The notes: generated from the sequence alone by a model not told the origin. A stretch of 47,278 nt of DNA from [Mycobacterium] manitobense (GCF_025821665.1 NZ_JACKSJ010000163.1:1-47278), one strand, 5' to 3'; numbered from the stretch's first letter, positions 28,040 to 35,972 are shown. A program made the numbers and translations.

Positions 28040-29043
28040 GCCGGCTCGCCGAGCTGAAAGCCAAGTGGGACAAGGTCGTCCCGTTCGAGGTGCTGCCGAA
28101 GATCCCGTGGGCCCGCCAGGAGCCCACATACCGGGAGGCGCAGCCCGCCGTCATCGACCGCGCGCTGGCTCGGGCGCAGGCCCGGCCGACCGGCAACTGG
28201 TTCACGTTCGCCGCCAGCGACGACATCCGCGACAAGCCGCTGGGCACGACGGTGGGTGGCGTGGAGATCGTGGCATGGCGCGGCGCCGCCGGTGAACTGC
28301 GCGTGGGACCGGGCAGCTGCCCGCACCTGGGCGCCGAGCTCGCCACCGGCACCGTGGACTGCGGTGCGCTGGTGTGCCCCTGGCACGGGCTGCGGCTGGG
28401 CGGTGACCGCCGCGAATTCGGCTGGAAGCCCTACCCGGCCCACGACGACGGGGTGCTGGCCTGGGTCCGCCTGGACGCCGTCGGCGGCGAGACGCCCACC
28501 GACGCGCCGCTGATCCCGGCGCGGCCACCGGCGCCCTACCTGCACGCCGTCACCCGGCTCGAGGGGGTGTGCGAACCGGCCGACATCATCGCCAACCGGC
28601 TCGACCCCTGGCACGGTGCGTGGTTCCACCCGTACTCGTTCACCCGGCTCGACGTCCTCAGCGCGCCACCCGTCGATGGTGAGGTCACCGAACAGGCGGA
28701 CCGCTTCCTGGTGGCGGTCACCTTCCGGATCGGCCGCCTCGGCGTCCCGGTGATCGCCGAGTTCACCGCGCCGGGCCCACGGACCATCGTTATGCGCATC
28801 GTCGACGGCGAGGGCGCGAGCAGCGTCGTCGAGACCCATGCGACGCCCGTCGGGCCCGGACCCGACGGCCGGCCACGCACCGCGGTGATCGAGGCCGTCG
28901 TCGCGCACTCGGACCGGCCCAACTTCGGCTACGGCGTGTACGCGGCGCCGCTGATCGCCCCGGTCATGCGATACGCCGCGACCCGGTTGTGGCGCGACGA
29001 CCTGGCCTACGCCGAGCGCCGCTACCTGGTGCGCAGCCGCTAA
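28036..29043 (+). CDS. Rieske 2Fe-2S protein with DUF5914, possible carotenoid oxygenase
   Basis: A 335-residue protein, last gene of the crt operon, starting at GTG 28036 inside the crtU stop. The N-terminal Rieske domain has CPHLG (C95, H97) and CPWHG (C114, H117). Further on, ANRLDPWHGAWFHPY places D190, H193 and H198 in the D-x2-H-x4-H spacing of the mononuclear iron site in Rieske oxygenases, and the C-terminus has WRDDLAYAERR with acidic residues that could be the last ligand. The second half is the DUF5914 type. A ring or end-group hydroxylation of the carotenoid is inferred from context. It has no ferredoxin or reductase beside it. Its stop overlaps the convergent DUF427 stop by 2 bases. 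Confidence 0.8.
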   Translation: MSRLAELKAKWDKVVPFEVLPKIPWARQEPTYREAQPAVIDRALARAQARPTGNWFTFAASDDIRDKPLGTTVGGVEIVAWRGAAGELRVGPGSCPHLGAELATGTVDCGALVCPWHGLRLGGDRREFGWKPYPAHDDGVLAWVRLDAVGGETPTDAPLIPARPPAPYLHAVTRLEGVCEPADIIANRLDPWHGAWFHPYSFTRLDVLSAPPVDGEVTEQADRFLVAVTFRIGRLGVPVIAEFTAPGPRTIVMRIVDGEGASSVVETHATPVGPGPDGRPRTAVIEAVVAHSDRPNFGYGVYAAPLIAPVMRYAATRLWRDDLAYAERRYLVRSR

Positions 29044-29411
29044 CCGACGGTGATCTCGGCCTTGTCCGGGTAGAACGCGACCCGGCCTGCGATCGCGGCC
29101 ACCGCGGGGTACGGCTTCGGGTAGGTCCAGATCGCGTCCTCGACCACGTCGTCGCCCGCGGCGACGGAGTAGTAGGCGGCCTCACCCTTGTACGGGCAGT
29201 ACGTGCCGGTGTTGCTGTGCTGCAGCCGCTCGGCGACCACGTCGGACAGCGGGATGTACTGCACCGCGGGATAGGTCGACTCCTGCAGGGTCACTGCGTC
29301 GGTGGTGTCGGCGACCAGTTCGCCGTTGACCCGCACGGTCACCCGCGCTCCGGTCGGCGTGACGGTGATCGGGTGCTCTGCGGTGGGGTGCAGGACGGGA
29401 CGTTCTGTCAT
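29040..29411 (-). CDS. DUF427 protein (Rv0140-like)
   Basis: A 123-residue DUF427 protein. The family core is present: ITVTPTGARVTVRVNGELVADT, then YIPLSDV, and TYCPYKGEAAYYSV followed by IWTYPKPYPAVAAIAGRVAFYP. DUF427 proteins are small beta-rich cytosolic proteins; no reaction is established. ATG 29411 has AGGAG 8 nt upstream; an upstream frame to 29441 was not used. It is convergent with the Rieske gene, sharing two bases of the stop codons. The M. tuberculosis counterpart Rv0140 lies near Rv0142, so the carotenoid operon here sits between two genes that are near neighbours there. Confidence 0.85.
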   Translation of the reverse strand: MTERPVLHPTAEHPITVTPTGARVTVRVNGELVADTTDAVTLQESTYPAVQYIPLSDVVAERLQHSNTGTYCPYKGEAAYYSVAAGDDVVEDAIWTYPKPYPAVAAIAGRVAFYPDKAEITVG

Positions 29412-29509
29412 CGGAGGTCTCCTCACGCGTGCGTCATCCACTGTCCTCCTGCCAACCGTGTGCGGCCGGGGATTCTTCCGCAGCGGTCCGCCGAGTTCGG
29501 CCCGGCGGC

Positions 29510-29515
29510 TACCAT
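29510..29515 (+). promoter_or_regulatory. -10 box of the SRPBCC gene
   Basis: TACCAT stands 6 nt before the ATG at 29522, with no Shine-Dalgarno sequence in between. This is a leaderless arrangement. Confidence 0.45.
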
Positions 29516-29521
29516 CGCCGG

Positions 29522-29998
29522 ATGACCGACTTGGGTGCGGCCTCCGCCGAGGCCACCGTGGACATCGCCGCCGATCCCGCGACCGTGTACCGCCTGATCA
29601 CCGACCTGCCGACGCTGGCTGACCTGGCCGAGGAGGCCACCGCGATGCAGTGGCAGAAGGGCGACGGGGCGCGGCCCGGAGCGGTGTTCAAGGGGCGCAA
29701 CGAGAACGGCTCGAAGCGCTGGACCACCACCTGCACGGTGACCGACGCCGACACCGACCGGGTGTTCGCCTTCGACGTGCGCAGCGCGATGCTGCCGGTG
29801 GCGCACTGGCGCTACGACATCGAGGCCGCGGGCGCCGGCTGCCGGGTGACCGAGCGGACATGGGACCGCCGCGCCGGCTGGTTCAAGAAGGTCGCGGTTC
29901 TCGCGACGGGCGTGAGCGACCGCGACACCGCGAATTCCGAGCACATCAAGGTCACCCTGCAGCGACTCAAGGCCAAGGCCGAAGCGGGCGCCCAGTAG
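29522..29998 (+). CDS. SRPBCC-family (polyketide cyclase/START-like) protein
   Basis: A 158-residue protein with the SRPBCC helix-grip pattern: ATVDIAADPATVYRLITDLPTLADL at the N-terminus, AVFKGRNENGSKRWTTTCTVTDAD, VFAFDVRSA, WRYDIEAAGAGCRVTERTWDRR and a long C-terminal helix HIKVTLQRLKAKAE. Such proteins bind hydrophobic ligands in a cavity; function is not predictable. ATG 29522 is chosen over an upstream in-frame start at 29429, since the -10 TACCAT is 6 nt before it. It diverges from DUF427. No operon partner is seen. Confidence 0.8.
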   Translation: MTDLGAASAEATVDIAADPATVYRLITDLPTLADLAEEATAMQWQKGDGARPGAVFKGRNENGSKRWTTTCTVTDADTDRVFAFDVRSAMLPVAHWRYDIEAAGAGCRVTERTWDRRAGWFKKVAVLATGVSDRDTANSEHIKVTLQRLKAKAEAGAQ

Positions 29999-30010
29999 AC
30001 ACGGCTCGCG

Positions 30011-30313
30011 CTACGTCACCGTGGCGGGCTGCCCGTTCTTGTTGAGGTAGTTGCGCCCGTCGGCGGTCGAGATGCCGCTGGCGGTGACCCAGCGGGCGCC
30101 GTCGAAGCGGAATTGTTCGCGCGACGACGCGTCGCCCATCGAGAAGCAGTCCGGACCGCAGTCGTAGGCGACGGTCACCGCGCTCGTCGCGCCGTCGGAG
30201 AAGACGAACGTGTGCGGTCCCTCCGTGAGAGGTGCCTGCTCCGCGGAAGCCGACGGAGCCGAGGCCAGGCCGCCGATGCAGACGGCCGCCAGAACGATGG
30301 CAATCCTCTTCAT
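30011..30313 (-). CDS. Small secreted protein of unknown function
   Basis: A 100-residue protein with a clear Sec signal peptide: MKRIAIVLAAVCIGGLASAPSASA, cleavage expected after residue 24 (ASA). The mature part of about 76 residues is rich in Ser, Asp and Thr and has two close cysteines (YDCGPDCF), which may form a disulfide, and a repeated FVFSDGA / FRFDGARW pattern of short strands. This resembles small mycobacterial exported proteins without assigned function. ATG 30313 fits the signal peptide; the frame extends to 30391. The 145 nt between its upstream end and the FAD gene show no further gene. Confidence 0.78.
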   Translation of the reverse strand: MKRIAIVLAAVCIGGLASAPSASAEQAPLTEGPHTFVFSDGATSAVTVAYDCGPDCFSMGDASSREQFRFDGARWVTASGISTADGRNYLNKNGQPATVT

Positions 30314-30537
30314 GATTTCTCTTTTCTCCACGGTCATTCGCCGACGCTGATTCCCACAAGCTATTGGTAGATCACCGGGAGTTCTCGGCAATCACGCACG
30401 CGATTCAACGCCGCTTGTCATCGGAAGGAAGTTCAGGCAGCTGACGTGCACCGACGTGTAGCCGCGGCCTTCACAACCGGCTGACGCAATCAGGCGGCAC
30501 ACCACGATGGCTAAGCAGCCCTCGGAACCGGCGCGCG

Positions 30538-31926
30538 TCAGTGCGGGCGGCCGGCGATCCGGTCGGCGAGCACCGCGAGCGGAGACGTGGCGGCCCGGCC
30601 GCGCGCCTCGTGCCGGTCGGCGAGCTGGTAGGCGGTGTACAGACCCCGCACGCCGAGCCAGCGCAACGGCTCGGGCTCCCAGTCACGCGCGCGGTGGCCC
30701 ACCCAGGGCAGCGCGGTGCGGTCGGTGTCGTGGCGGAGCACCAGGTCGGTGAGCGTGCGCCCGGCGAGGTTGGCGGCGGTGACACCGTGCCCGACGTATC
30801 CGCCGGCCCAGCCCAGTCCGGTCGACCGGTCGAGGCCCACACCGGCCGACCAGTCCCGCGGCACGGCGAGCACCCCGCACCAGCCGTGCGCGACCGGGAC
30901 GTCGCGCACCTGCGGCAGGATCGCGTGCAGCACCTCGGTCAGGCGCGTGATGGTGCGCGACGGCACCCGGCCGTCGACGTCGGTGCGTGAGGCGTAGCGG
31001 TAGGGCACGCTGCGCCCGCCGATGGCGATGCGGTCGTCGACCGTGCGCTGGGCGTAGAAGAAGCCGTGCGCGGTGTCCCCCGCCGTCTCACGGCCCTCCC
31101 AACCGATCTCGTCCCAGATCCGCTCGGGAATCGGCTCGGTGGCGATCATCGAACTGTTCATCGGCAGCCACCGCCGCCGCAGCCCCGGCATCCGAGCGGT
31201 GAACCCCTCGGTGGCGCGCAGCACCGTGCCCGCCCGGACGGTGCCGTGCGCAGTCTCCGCCCGGCCTGCCGCGATGCCGGTGACCGCGCTCTGCTCGTAG
31301 ACGTCCACGCCGAGGCGTTCGACGACGTCGGCGAGTCCGCGGGCCAGGCGCGCGGGCTGGATCCGTGCGCAGTGCGGCGTGTGGTAGGCCGAGAGCATGC
31401 CGTCGAACCGGATGCGTTGCGCCGCTTGGTCTCCGGTCAGCCGCGTCACGCCGTCGTTGCCCCAGCGCAGCTCCTCGTCGAACGCCGCCGCCAGCCGGGC
31501 GGCCTGCGCCGGGTTGCGGGCGATCTCCAGGGTGCCGCCCTTGACGATGCCGGCGTCGATGCCCTCCCGGGCGGCGACCGCGATCACCTCGTCGACCGCA
31601 TCGTTGAGCGCCCGCTGCCACGCCACCACCCGCTGCGCGCCGTACTGCCGGGCCAGCCCGGCGCGGTCACCGGGAACGAGGCCGGACAGCCAGCCGCCGT
31701 TGCGGCCGGATGCGCCGTAGCCGGCGAAGCGCGACTCGAGCACCGCGATCCGCAGCGACGGGTCGGCGCGTTTGAGGTAGTAGGCGGTCCACAGCCCGGT
31801 GTATCCCGCGCCGACGATGCAGACGTCGGCGTCGCGGTCACCGGGCAACCGCGGGCGGGGTGCGGGCGGTTCGGCGAACCAGTGCGAGACCTCGCCGTTG
31901 CGCACCTGCCCGCGATCCGTCGCCAC
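30538..31926 (-). CDS. FAD-dependent oxidoreductase, DAO family
   Basis: A 462-residue D-amino-acid-oxidase-type flavoprotein beginning at GTG 31926. The FAD site is DVCIVGAGYTGLWTAYYLKR with ESRFAGYGASGRNGGW after it, the block typical of PuuB (gamma-glutamylputrescine oxidase) and sarcosine-oxidase-like proteins. The C-terminal GLGWAGGYVGHGVTAANLAG closes the flavin site. It likely oxidises an amine or amino acid with release of H2O2 in the cytosol; the substrate is unknown. No aldehyde dehydrogenase, glutamine synthetase-like gene or transporter is beside it, so a putrescine pathway is not supported by context. It diverges from the DUF4262 gene. Confidence 0.86.
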   Translation of the reverse strand: MATDRGQVRNGEVSHWFAEPPAPRPRLPGDRDADVCIVGAGYTGLWTAYYLKRADPSLRIAVLESRFAGYGASGRNGGWLSGLVPGDRAGLARQYGAQRVVAWQRALNDAVDEVIAVAAREGIDAGIVKGGTLEIARNPAQAARLAAAFDEELRWGNDGVTRLTGDQAAQRIRFDGMLSAYHTPHCARIQPARLARGLADVVERLGVDVYEQSAVTGIAAGRAETAHGTVRAGTVLRATEGFTARMPGLRRRWLPMNSSMIATEPIPERIWDEIGWEGRETAGDTAHGFFYAQRTVDDRIAIGGRSVPYRYASRTDVDGRVPSRTITRLTEVLHAILPQVRDVPVAHGWCGVLAVPRDWSAGVGLDRSTGLGWAGGYVGHGVTAANLAGRTLTDLVLRHDTDRTALPWVGHRARDWEPEPLRWLGVRGLYTAYQLADRHEARGRAATSPLAVLADRIAGRPH

Positions 31927-31992
31927 CGCCCGATCCTGTCAGACCCCGGGTGCACGCTGAGGTCAGGTACCACTGACGAAAGGACGCCGCCG

Positions 31993-32460
31993 ATGTGCTG
32001 GCAGTGCGATCACCCCGAGGCCTCGCTCGACGACTACCTCGACGTGCTGTACGACAAGGTCGTCGAGCACGGCTGGGCGGTTCAGTTCGTGGAGAGCGAA
32101 CGTAATCCGTTCTCCTACACCGTGGGTCTGCACGAGTGCGGGCTACCGGAACTGCTCGTCACCGGTGTGGACCCGCCCCGGGCACTGCAGGTGCTCAACG
32201 CCGTCGCCGACTACTGCGTCTGCGAGGAACCCCCGGCGCCCGGCGACGAGATCGAACTGCCCGACGGGGTCCAGCTCGAGGTGGTCGAAGTGGCCCAACC
32301 CGACGCCCACCTCGGCATGGCGATCAACCTGTACGGCCGCGACGTGCGGGCACTGCAGCTGGTGTGGTCCGACCGGCGAGGGCGCTGGCCGTGGTCGGCC
32401 GACTTCAACCCCGGCGGCCGCAGGCAACCGGTACTCGGGCCGCGCACTCAGAACGCGTAG
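31993..32460 (+). CDS. DUF4262 protein
   Basis: A 155-residue protein with the DUF4262 features: CWQCDHPEAS at the N-terminus, a helical stretch DYLDVLYDKVVEHGWAVQFVE, then the core FSYTVGLHECGLPELLVTGVDP and a C-terminal WSADFNPGGRRQPVLGPR. Members are small cytosolic proteins without known activity. ATG 31993 has GAAAGGA (31978-31984) 8 nt upstream. The cysteines 2, 5, and CVCEE further on could bind metal, which is only a suggestion. Its 3' end overlaps the convergent methyltransferase by 13 nt. Confidence 0.82.
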   Translation: MCWQCDHPEASLDDYLDVLYDKVVEHGWAVQFVESERNPFSYTVGLHECGLPELLVTGVDPPRALQVLNAVADYCVCEEPPAPGDEIELPDGVQLEVVEVAQPDAHLGMAINLYGRDVRALQLVWSDRRGRWPWSADFNPGGRRQPVLGPRTQNA

Positions 32461-33266
32461 CGGTGGAACTGCGCCATGGTGCGGACCCCCGGCACCCGGT
32501 TCATCACCGCCGCCATCACCCGGTAGCCGCCACCCAGATTCGAGAACGCGTCGGACTCGAACACCGGCACCCACGCGAGCAGGCGGGTGCCGGGGACGGC
32601 GTCGAGGATGTCGGCGGGCGTGTTGATCGCCCAGTGCAGTGTCGACCCCGAGCGGCGCACGACGGTGTTGGTCCACTGCGACCGGATGCCGAGCCGGTTG
32701 AACGCGTCGAATTGCAGTTCGCCTGAAGGGAATCGGGCCACCAGCCGGCGCAGCAGCGCCACCCCGTCCGCTTCGGTCAGGTACATGGTCAGCCCCTCGC
32801 CGAGGATCAGCGTCGGCCGGTCCGATGTGATCGAGGCGAGCCACGCCGGATCGGTGACCGACGCCGCCACCAGGTGATGGTGCTCCGGCTGTGGATAGAA
32901 CCGCTCCCGCAGCGCGATCACATCGGGATAGTCGACGTCGTACCACTCGACGCCGGGTCCGGGCGACAGGCGGAAGAAGCGGCTGTCCAGCCCGCAGCCG
33001 AGATGGACCACCACCGCATCGGGATGCACCGCGAGGAACTGCCCCGCCCAGGTGTCGAAGTGCTTGGAGCGCAGCGCGACACTCGGCGCATTGCCCGGCT
33101 TGATCCCGGTGTTCGCCCAGTCGTAGTCGATCTGCGCGACGATCTCCGCGGCGTGGTGGTCGTGCAGCACGGAGTCCGACGCCCCCGCGTCGAGCGCCTT
33201 GGCGTACAGCGTCGCCAGCATGGTCTCCGGCGCACCGGTCAGGTCGACGCTCGTCTTGTCGGTCAT
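32448..33266 (-). CDS. Class I SAM methyltransferase, leucine carboxyl methyltransferase-like family
   Basis: A 272-residue member of the Ppm1/LCM-like family that is abundant in mycobacteria (many annotated 'putative SAM-dependent methyltransferase', including the Rv0145/Rv0146 type nearby in M. tuberculosis). The SAM site is VVHLGCGLDSRFFRL (about 87-101), then VEWYDVDYPDVIALRERF and the LILGEGLTMYL motif. ATG 33266. A hairpin and the stop of the epimerase gene lie immediately upstream on the same strand. The methyl acceptor is unknown; small-molecule or polyketide O-methylation is typical of related enzymes. Confidence 0.85.
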   Translation of the reverse strand: MTDKTSVDLTGAPETMLATLYAKALDAGASDSVLHDHHAAEIVAQIDYDWANTGIKPGNAPSVALRSKHFDTWAGQFLAVHPDAVVVHLGCGLDSRFFRLSPGPGVEWYDVDYPDVIALRERFYPQPEHHHLVAASVTDPAWLASITSDRPTLILGEGLTMYLTEADGVALLRRLVARFPSGELQFDAFNRLGIRSQWTNTVVRRSGSTLHWAINTPADILDAVPGTRLLAWVPVFESDAFSNLGGGYRVMAAVMNRVPGVRTMAQFHRYAF

Positions 33267-33306
33267 GACACCGACGGTAGCGCGCGGGCCACCGCGCAGA
33301 CAGCCC

Positions 33307-33335
33307 GCTGAACACCGGCGGGCGCGTCGTTCAGC
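33307..33335 (-). terminator. Weak hairpin after the epimerase gene
   Basis: GCTGAAC (33307-33313) pairs with GTTCAGC (33329-33335) around a GC-rich 15-nt loop. It overlaps the epimerase stop and lacks a T-tract, so the terminator role is uncertain. Confidence 0.3.
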
Positions 33336-34362
33336 CCGCGGATCCGGCCTTGCGCTTGGCTTTTCGCAGCTCCATCCAGAACCGCGCGGCCTCGCGGATC
33401 GACTCTTCCACCGGCCGGGGCTGCCAGCCGAGCTCGCGCACCGCCTTGCCGTGGTCGACGTGCGCCTCGGCCCGCATCAGCCGCAGCGACCCCATCGACA
33501 GCCGCTCGTCGGTGCCGCGCAGCCGGGCCTTCGTGCTGCCCATCGCGGCCATCGCATACGACAGCGCCAGCGGTACCGACTTCGTCGGCGGCGGTGTGCC
33601 TGCCGCCTCCGCCGCGATACGCACCACCTCGGCGTTGCTGATCATCTTCTCGGAGATCAGGTACCGCTCGCCGGGACGGCCCTTCTCCGCGGCCAGGATC
33701 ATCGCGCGGGCGGCGTCCTCGACGCCGACGGCCTCCAGTTCGATTCCGCCCATCACGAACGGCAGCTTCCCGAACGCGGCGCCTGCGATGATCGCGCCGT
33801 GCGGGGTGCGGCCCCAGTCGCCGGCGCCGTAGGTCGTCGACACGCACATCGCCACGGCGGGCAGGCCCCGGCGGCGCGCGTAGTCCAGCACGAGTTCCTC
33901 GGCCTGCACGCGGGATCGGACGTAGGGCGTCAGGCGTTTGCGCTGCGCCTCGCCGATGACGTCGTCCTCGGTGGCCACGCGTCCCCGCTTGCGGCCGACG
34001 GTCACGTAGCTGCTGGTGAACACGAAGCGCCGCAGCGGATGGGCGTCGTGCACCTGCGCGGCGATCTCCAGCACGTTGCGGGTGCCCTCGACGTTGGTGC
34101 GGAACAGCGGCGCCGGGTCGCGCAGCCAGCCCCTGGTGTCGACGACGCAGTAGTAGACGTCCTGGCAGCCCGTCATCGCCTCGCGCAGGACGTCGTCGCT
34201 CCAGATGTCGCCGACGAACCGCTCGACCTGCAGATCGTCGATGCCGACGGTCTTGGCGCCGTCGCGCACCATCACGCGGACGTCCCGGCCCGCCGCGACC
34301 AGTTGGCGCGTCACGTGCGAGCCGAGGTAGCCGTTGGCGCCGATGACGAGCGCGCGGGTCAC
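33331..34362 (-). CDS. NAD(P)-dependent epimerase/dehydratase (Rv0139-like, 3-beta-HSD-like)
   Basis: A 343-residue atypical short-chain dehydrogenase. Cofactor site VIGANGYLGSHVTRQL (about 6-21), then FVGDIWSDD, FRTNVEGTRNVLEIA, and the active-site stretch FVFTSSYVTVG followed by LTPYVRSRVQAEE. The usual YxxxK is YVRSR here, an Arg in the catalytic Lys place. GTG 34362 overlaps the stop of the upstream NTF2-like gene (GTGA), so the two form a unit. In M. tuberculosis Rv0138-Rv0139 have the same order, from memory. The KstR box before the pair suggests steroid-linked expression; the reaction may be on a hydroxysteroid or related ketone, which is inference. Confidence 0.84.
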   Translation of the reverse strand: MTRALVIGANGYLGSHVTRQLVAAGRDVRVMVRDGAKTVGIDDLQVERFVGDIWSDDVLREAMTGCQDVYYCVVDTRGWLRDPAPLFRTNVEGTRNVLEIAAQVHDAHPLRRFVFTSSYVTVGRKRGRVATEDDVIGEAQRKRLTPYVRSRVQAEELVLDYARRRGLPAVAMCVSTTYGAGDWGRTPHGAIIAGAAFGKLPFVMGGIELEAVGVEDAARAMILAAEKGRPGERYLISEKMISNAEVVRIAAEAAGTPPPTKSVPLALSYAMAAMGSTKARLRGTDERLSMGSLRLMRAEAHVDHGKAVRELGWQPRPVEESIREAARFWMELRKAKRKAGSAG

Positions 34363-34865
34363 CGGGCGCCGCCGTACGTCTTCAGCCACACCGCGGCCTC
34401 GTCGGGCAGGGTGCCCAGCGCCCGCGCCTTTTTGCACCATTTCGTGGCGGCCGACACGAACCGCAGCGGGTTGTAGATGTCTTCCTGGCGGCGCCACTTC
34501 CCGTCGCCTGCGTAGGTGACGATCGAGATGTTGGTGGCGCTGATGACGCTGCCGTCGCCGGGGTCGCGCATCGGGTTGTCGAGCTCGCAGATCACCCGGG
34601 CGGTGGCCTCGTCGTAGACCGTCCACAGCGACGGGAACGACGTCATGTAGCTGCCGGGAAAGGCCTCCATCGTCTTCCAGATCCAGTCGCGCACCTGCTC
34701 GCGGCCGCGCATGGTGCCCGCGGCGTGTTCGACGTAGACGATGTCCTCGCTGTACTGGTCGACCCACGGATCCCAGTTGCGGGTCTGCGCGGCGGTGTCG
34801 ACGGTCTTCTCGAAGTCGGCGAAGGCGGCGACGAGTTCGTCGCGGCTGAAGGTGCTGCCCGTCAC
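34359..34865 (-). CDS. NTF2/SnoaL-like protein (Rv0138-like)
   Basis: A 168-residue protein of the NTF2-like fold: FADFEKTVDTAAQTRNWDPWVDQYSEDIVYVEHAAGTMRGREQVRDWI is the N-terminal helix-strand block, and VYDEATARVICELDNPMRDP the sheet. Such folds include delta-5-3-ketosteroid isomerase and scytalone dehydratase, but I do not see a full catalytic set. GTG 34865 is chosen: a -10 TAGTTT (34875-34870) is just upstream and a KstR-type palindrome overlaps it. A twin GTG at 34868 is possible. Its stop overlaps the epimerase start. Together with the epimerase it may act on a steroid-like compound. Confidence 0.8.
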   Translation of the reverse strand: MTGSTFSRDELVAAFADFEKTVDTAAQTRNWDPWVDQYSEDIVYVEHAAGTMRGREQVRDWIWKTMEAFPGSYMTSFPSLWTVYDEATARVICELDNPMRDPGDGSVISATNISIVTYAGDGKWRRQEDIYNPLRFVSAATKWCKKARALGTLPDEAAVWLKTYGGAR

Positions 34866-34869
34866 CACC

Positions 34870-34887
34870 AAACTAGAACACGTTCTA
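34870..34887 (-). promoter_or_regulatory. KstR-type operator over the -10 of the NTF2-epimerase pair
   Basis: TAGAACACGTTCTA (34874-34887) matches the KstR consensus TnnAACnnGTTnnA at all fixed positions. It overlaps by two bases the -10 TAGTTT (minus strand, 34875-34870). The gene start lies 4-6 nt further on. KstR is the TetR repressor of cholesterol catabolism genes in mycobacteria. Confidence 0.75.
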
Positions 34888-34986
34888 CCCGTGTTGTCGA
34901 GAACCGTCGCCGAGCCGGTACACGCCGGGACTAACTGAACCAATCTCGAGGTTGTAGCTCGTGCCCCGAAGAGTAGAAAGGGACAG

Positions 34987-35460
34987 ATGAGCAGGACTTA
35001 TCAGAAGAACCCGGCGGCGGTCGACGCGTTGTCGCCGGAGCAGTACCAGGTGACTCAGCGCAACGGCACGGAGCGGCCGTTCACCGGTGAGTACTGGGAC
35101 AACCACGAACCGGGCATCTACGTCGACGTGGTCTCCGGTGAGCCGTTGTTCGCCTCGACGGACAAGTTCGAGAGCGGCAGCGGGTGGCCCAGCTTCACCA
35201 GGCCGCTGGACGCCGCGAACGGCGCGTCAAATGTGCGAGAGAAGCGGGACTTCAGCCACCTGATGCTCCGCACCGAGGTCCGGTCGGCGCACGGCGACAG
35301 CCACCTCGGGCACGTGTTCAACGACGGGCCGCGGGAGGCCGGCGGGTTGCGCTACTGCATCAACTCGGCTTCGCTGAGGTTCGTCCATCTCGACGACCTC
35401 GAGGCCGAGGGATATGGCGAGTACCGACAGCTCTTCTCTTCCAAGGAGGCACAGGCATGA
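34987..35460 (+). CDS. msrB: Peptide-methionine (R)-S-oxide reductase
   Basis: A 157-residue MsrB. Conserved blocks are GIYVDVVSGEPLFASTDKFESGSGWPSFTRPL, the DSHLGHVFNDGP segment, and RYCINSASLRFV with the catalytic Cys. The two CxxC zinc sites of many MsrBs are missing, so it is the zinc-free form. It reduces R-methionine sulfoxide in proteins, using thioredoxin. ATG 34987 has GAAAGGGA just before it. The stop overlaps the msrA start (ATGA), so R- and S-isomer repair are coupled. Confidence 0.93.
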   Translation: MSRTYQKNPAAVDALSPEQYQVTQRNGTERPFTGEYWDNHEPGIYVDVVSGEPLFASTDKFESGSGWPSFTRPLDAANGASNVREKRDFSHLMLRTEVRSAHGDSHLGHVFNDGPREAGGLRYCINSASLRFVHLDDLEAEGYGEYRQLFSSKEAQA

Positions 35461-35972
35461 GCACCACCGAGAAGGCGATCCTGGCCGGCGGCTGCTTCTG
35501 GGGCATGCAGGATCTGATCCGCAAGCAGCCCGGGGTGGTGTCGACCCGCGTCGGCTACACCGGCGGGCAGAACGCCAACGCGACCTATCGCAACCATCCC
35601 GGCCACGCCGAGGCGATCGAGATCGTCTACGACCCGGCGAAGACCGACTACCGGGCGATACTGGAGTTCTTCTTCCAGATCCACGACCCGACGACGAAGA
35701 ACCGGCAGGGCAACGACGTCGGCACCAGCTACCGGTCGGCGATCTTCTACGTCGACGACGAGCAGAAGCGCGTCGCACTCGACACCATCGCCGACGTGGA
35801 CGCCTCGGGGCTGTGGCCCGGCAAGGTGGTCACCGAGGTGACGCCGGCCAGTGATTTCTGGGAGGCCGAACCCGAGCATCAGGACTACCTGGAGCGGCTG
35901 CCGTGGGGTTACACCTGCCATTTCCCGCGGCCGGACTGGAAGCTGCCCAAGCGGGCCGACGCGACGACGTAG
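35457..35972 (+). CDS. msrA: Peptide-methionine (S)-S-oxide reductase
   Basis: A 171-residue MsrA with the active-site GGCFWGMQDL near the N-terminus, TRVGYTGGQNANATYRNHPGHAEAIEIVYDP and the conserved GNDVGTSYRSAIFY. It repairs S-methionine sulfoxide. The C-terminus WKLPKRADATT has no resolving Cys pair, so recycling cysteines must be checked elsewhere (CHFPRP contains one Cys). ATG 35457 overlaps the msrB stop. It ends directly at the cyp138 stop (no gap, convergent). In M. tuberculosis msrA (Rv0137c) also lies next to cyp138; there no msrB is fused to it in an operon, from memory. Confidence 0.93.
   Translation: MSTTEKAILAGGCFWGMQDLIRKQPGVVSTRVGYTGGQNANATYRNHPGHAEAIEIVYDPAKTDYRAILEFFFQIHDPTTKNRQGNDVGTSYRSAIFYVDDEQKRVALDTIADVDASGLWPGKVVTEVTPASDFWEAEPEHQDYLERLPWGYTCHFPRPDWKLPKRADATT

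Noticed and set aside
30507..30752. Small plus-strand frame starting ATG 30507
   Set aside because: Mostly antisense to the FAD oxidoreductase and Arg-rich; no SD and no domain.
34876..34885. GAAC...GTTC in the KstR box as a LexA site
   Set aside because: The spacer is 2 bp, not 4; it fits KstR and not LexA.
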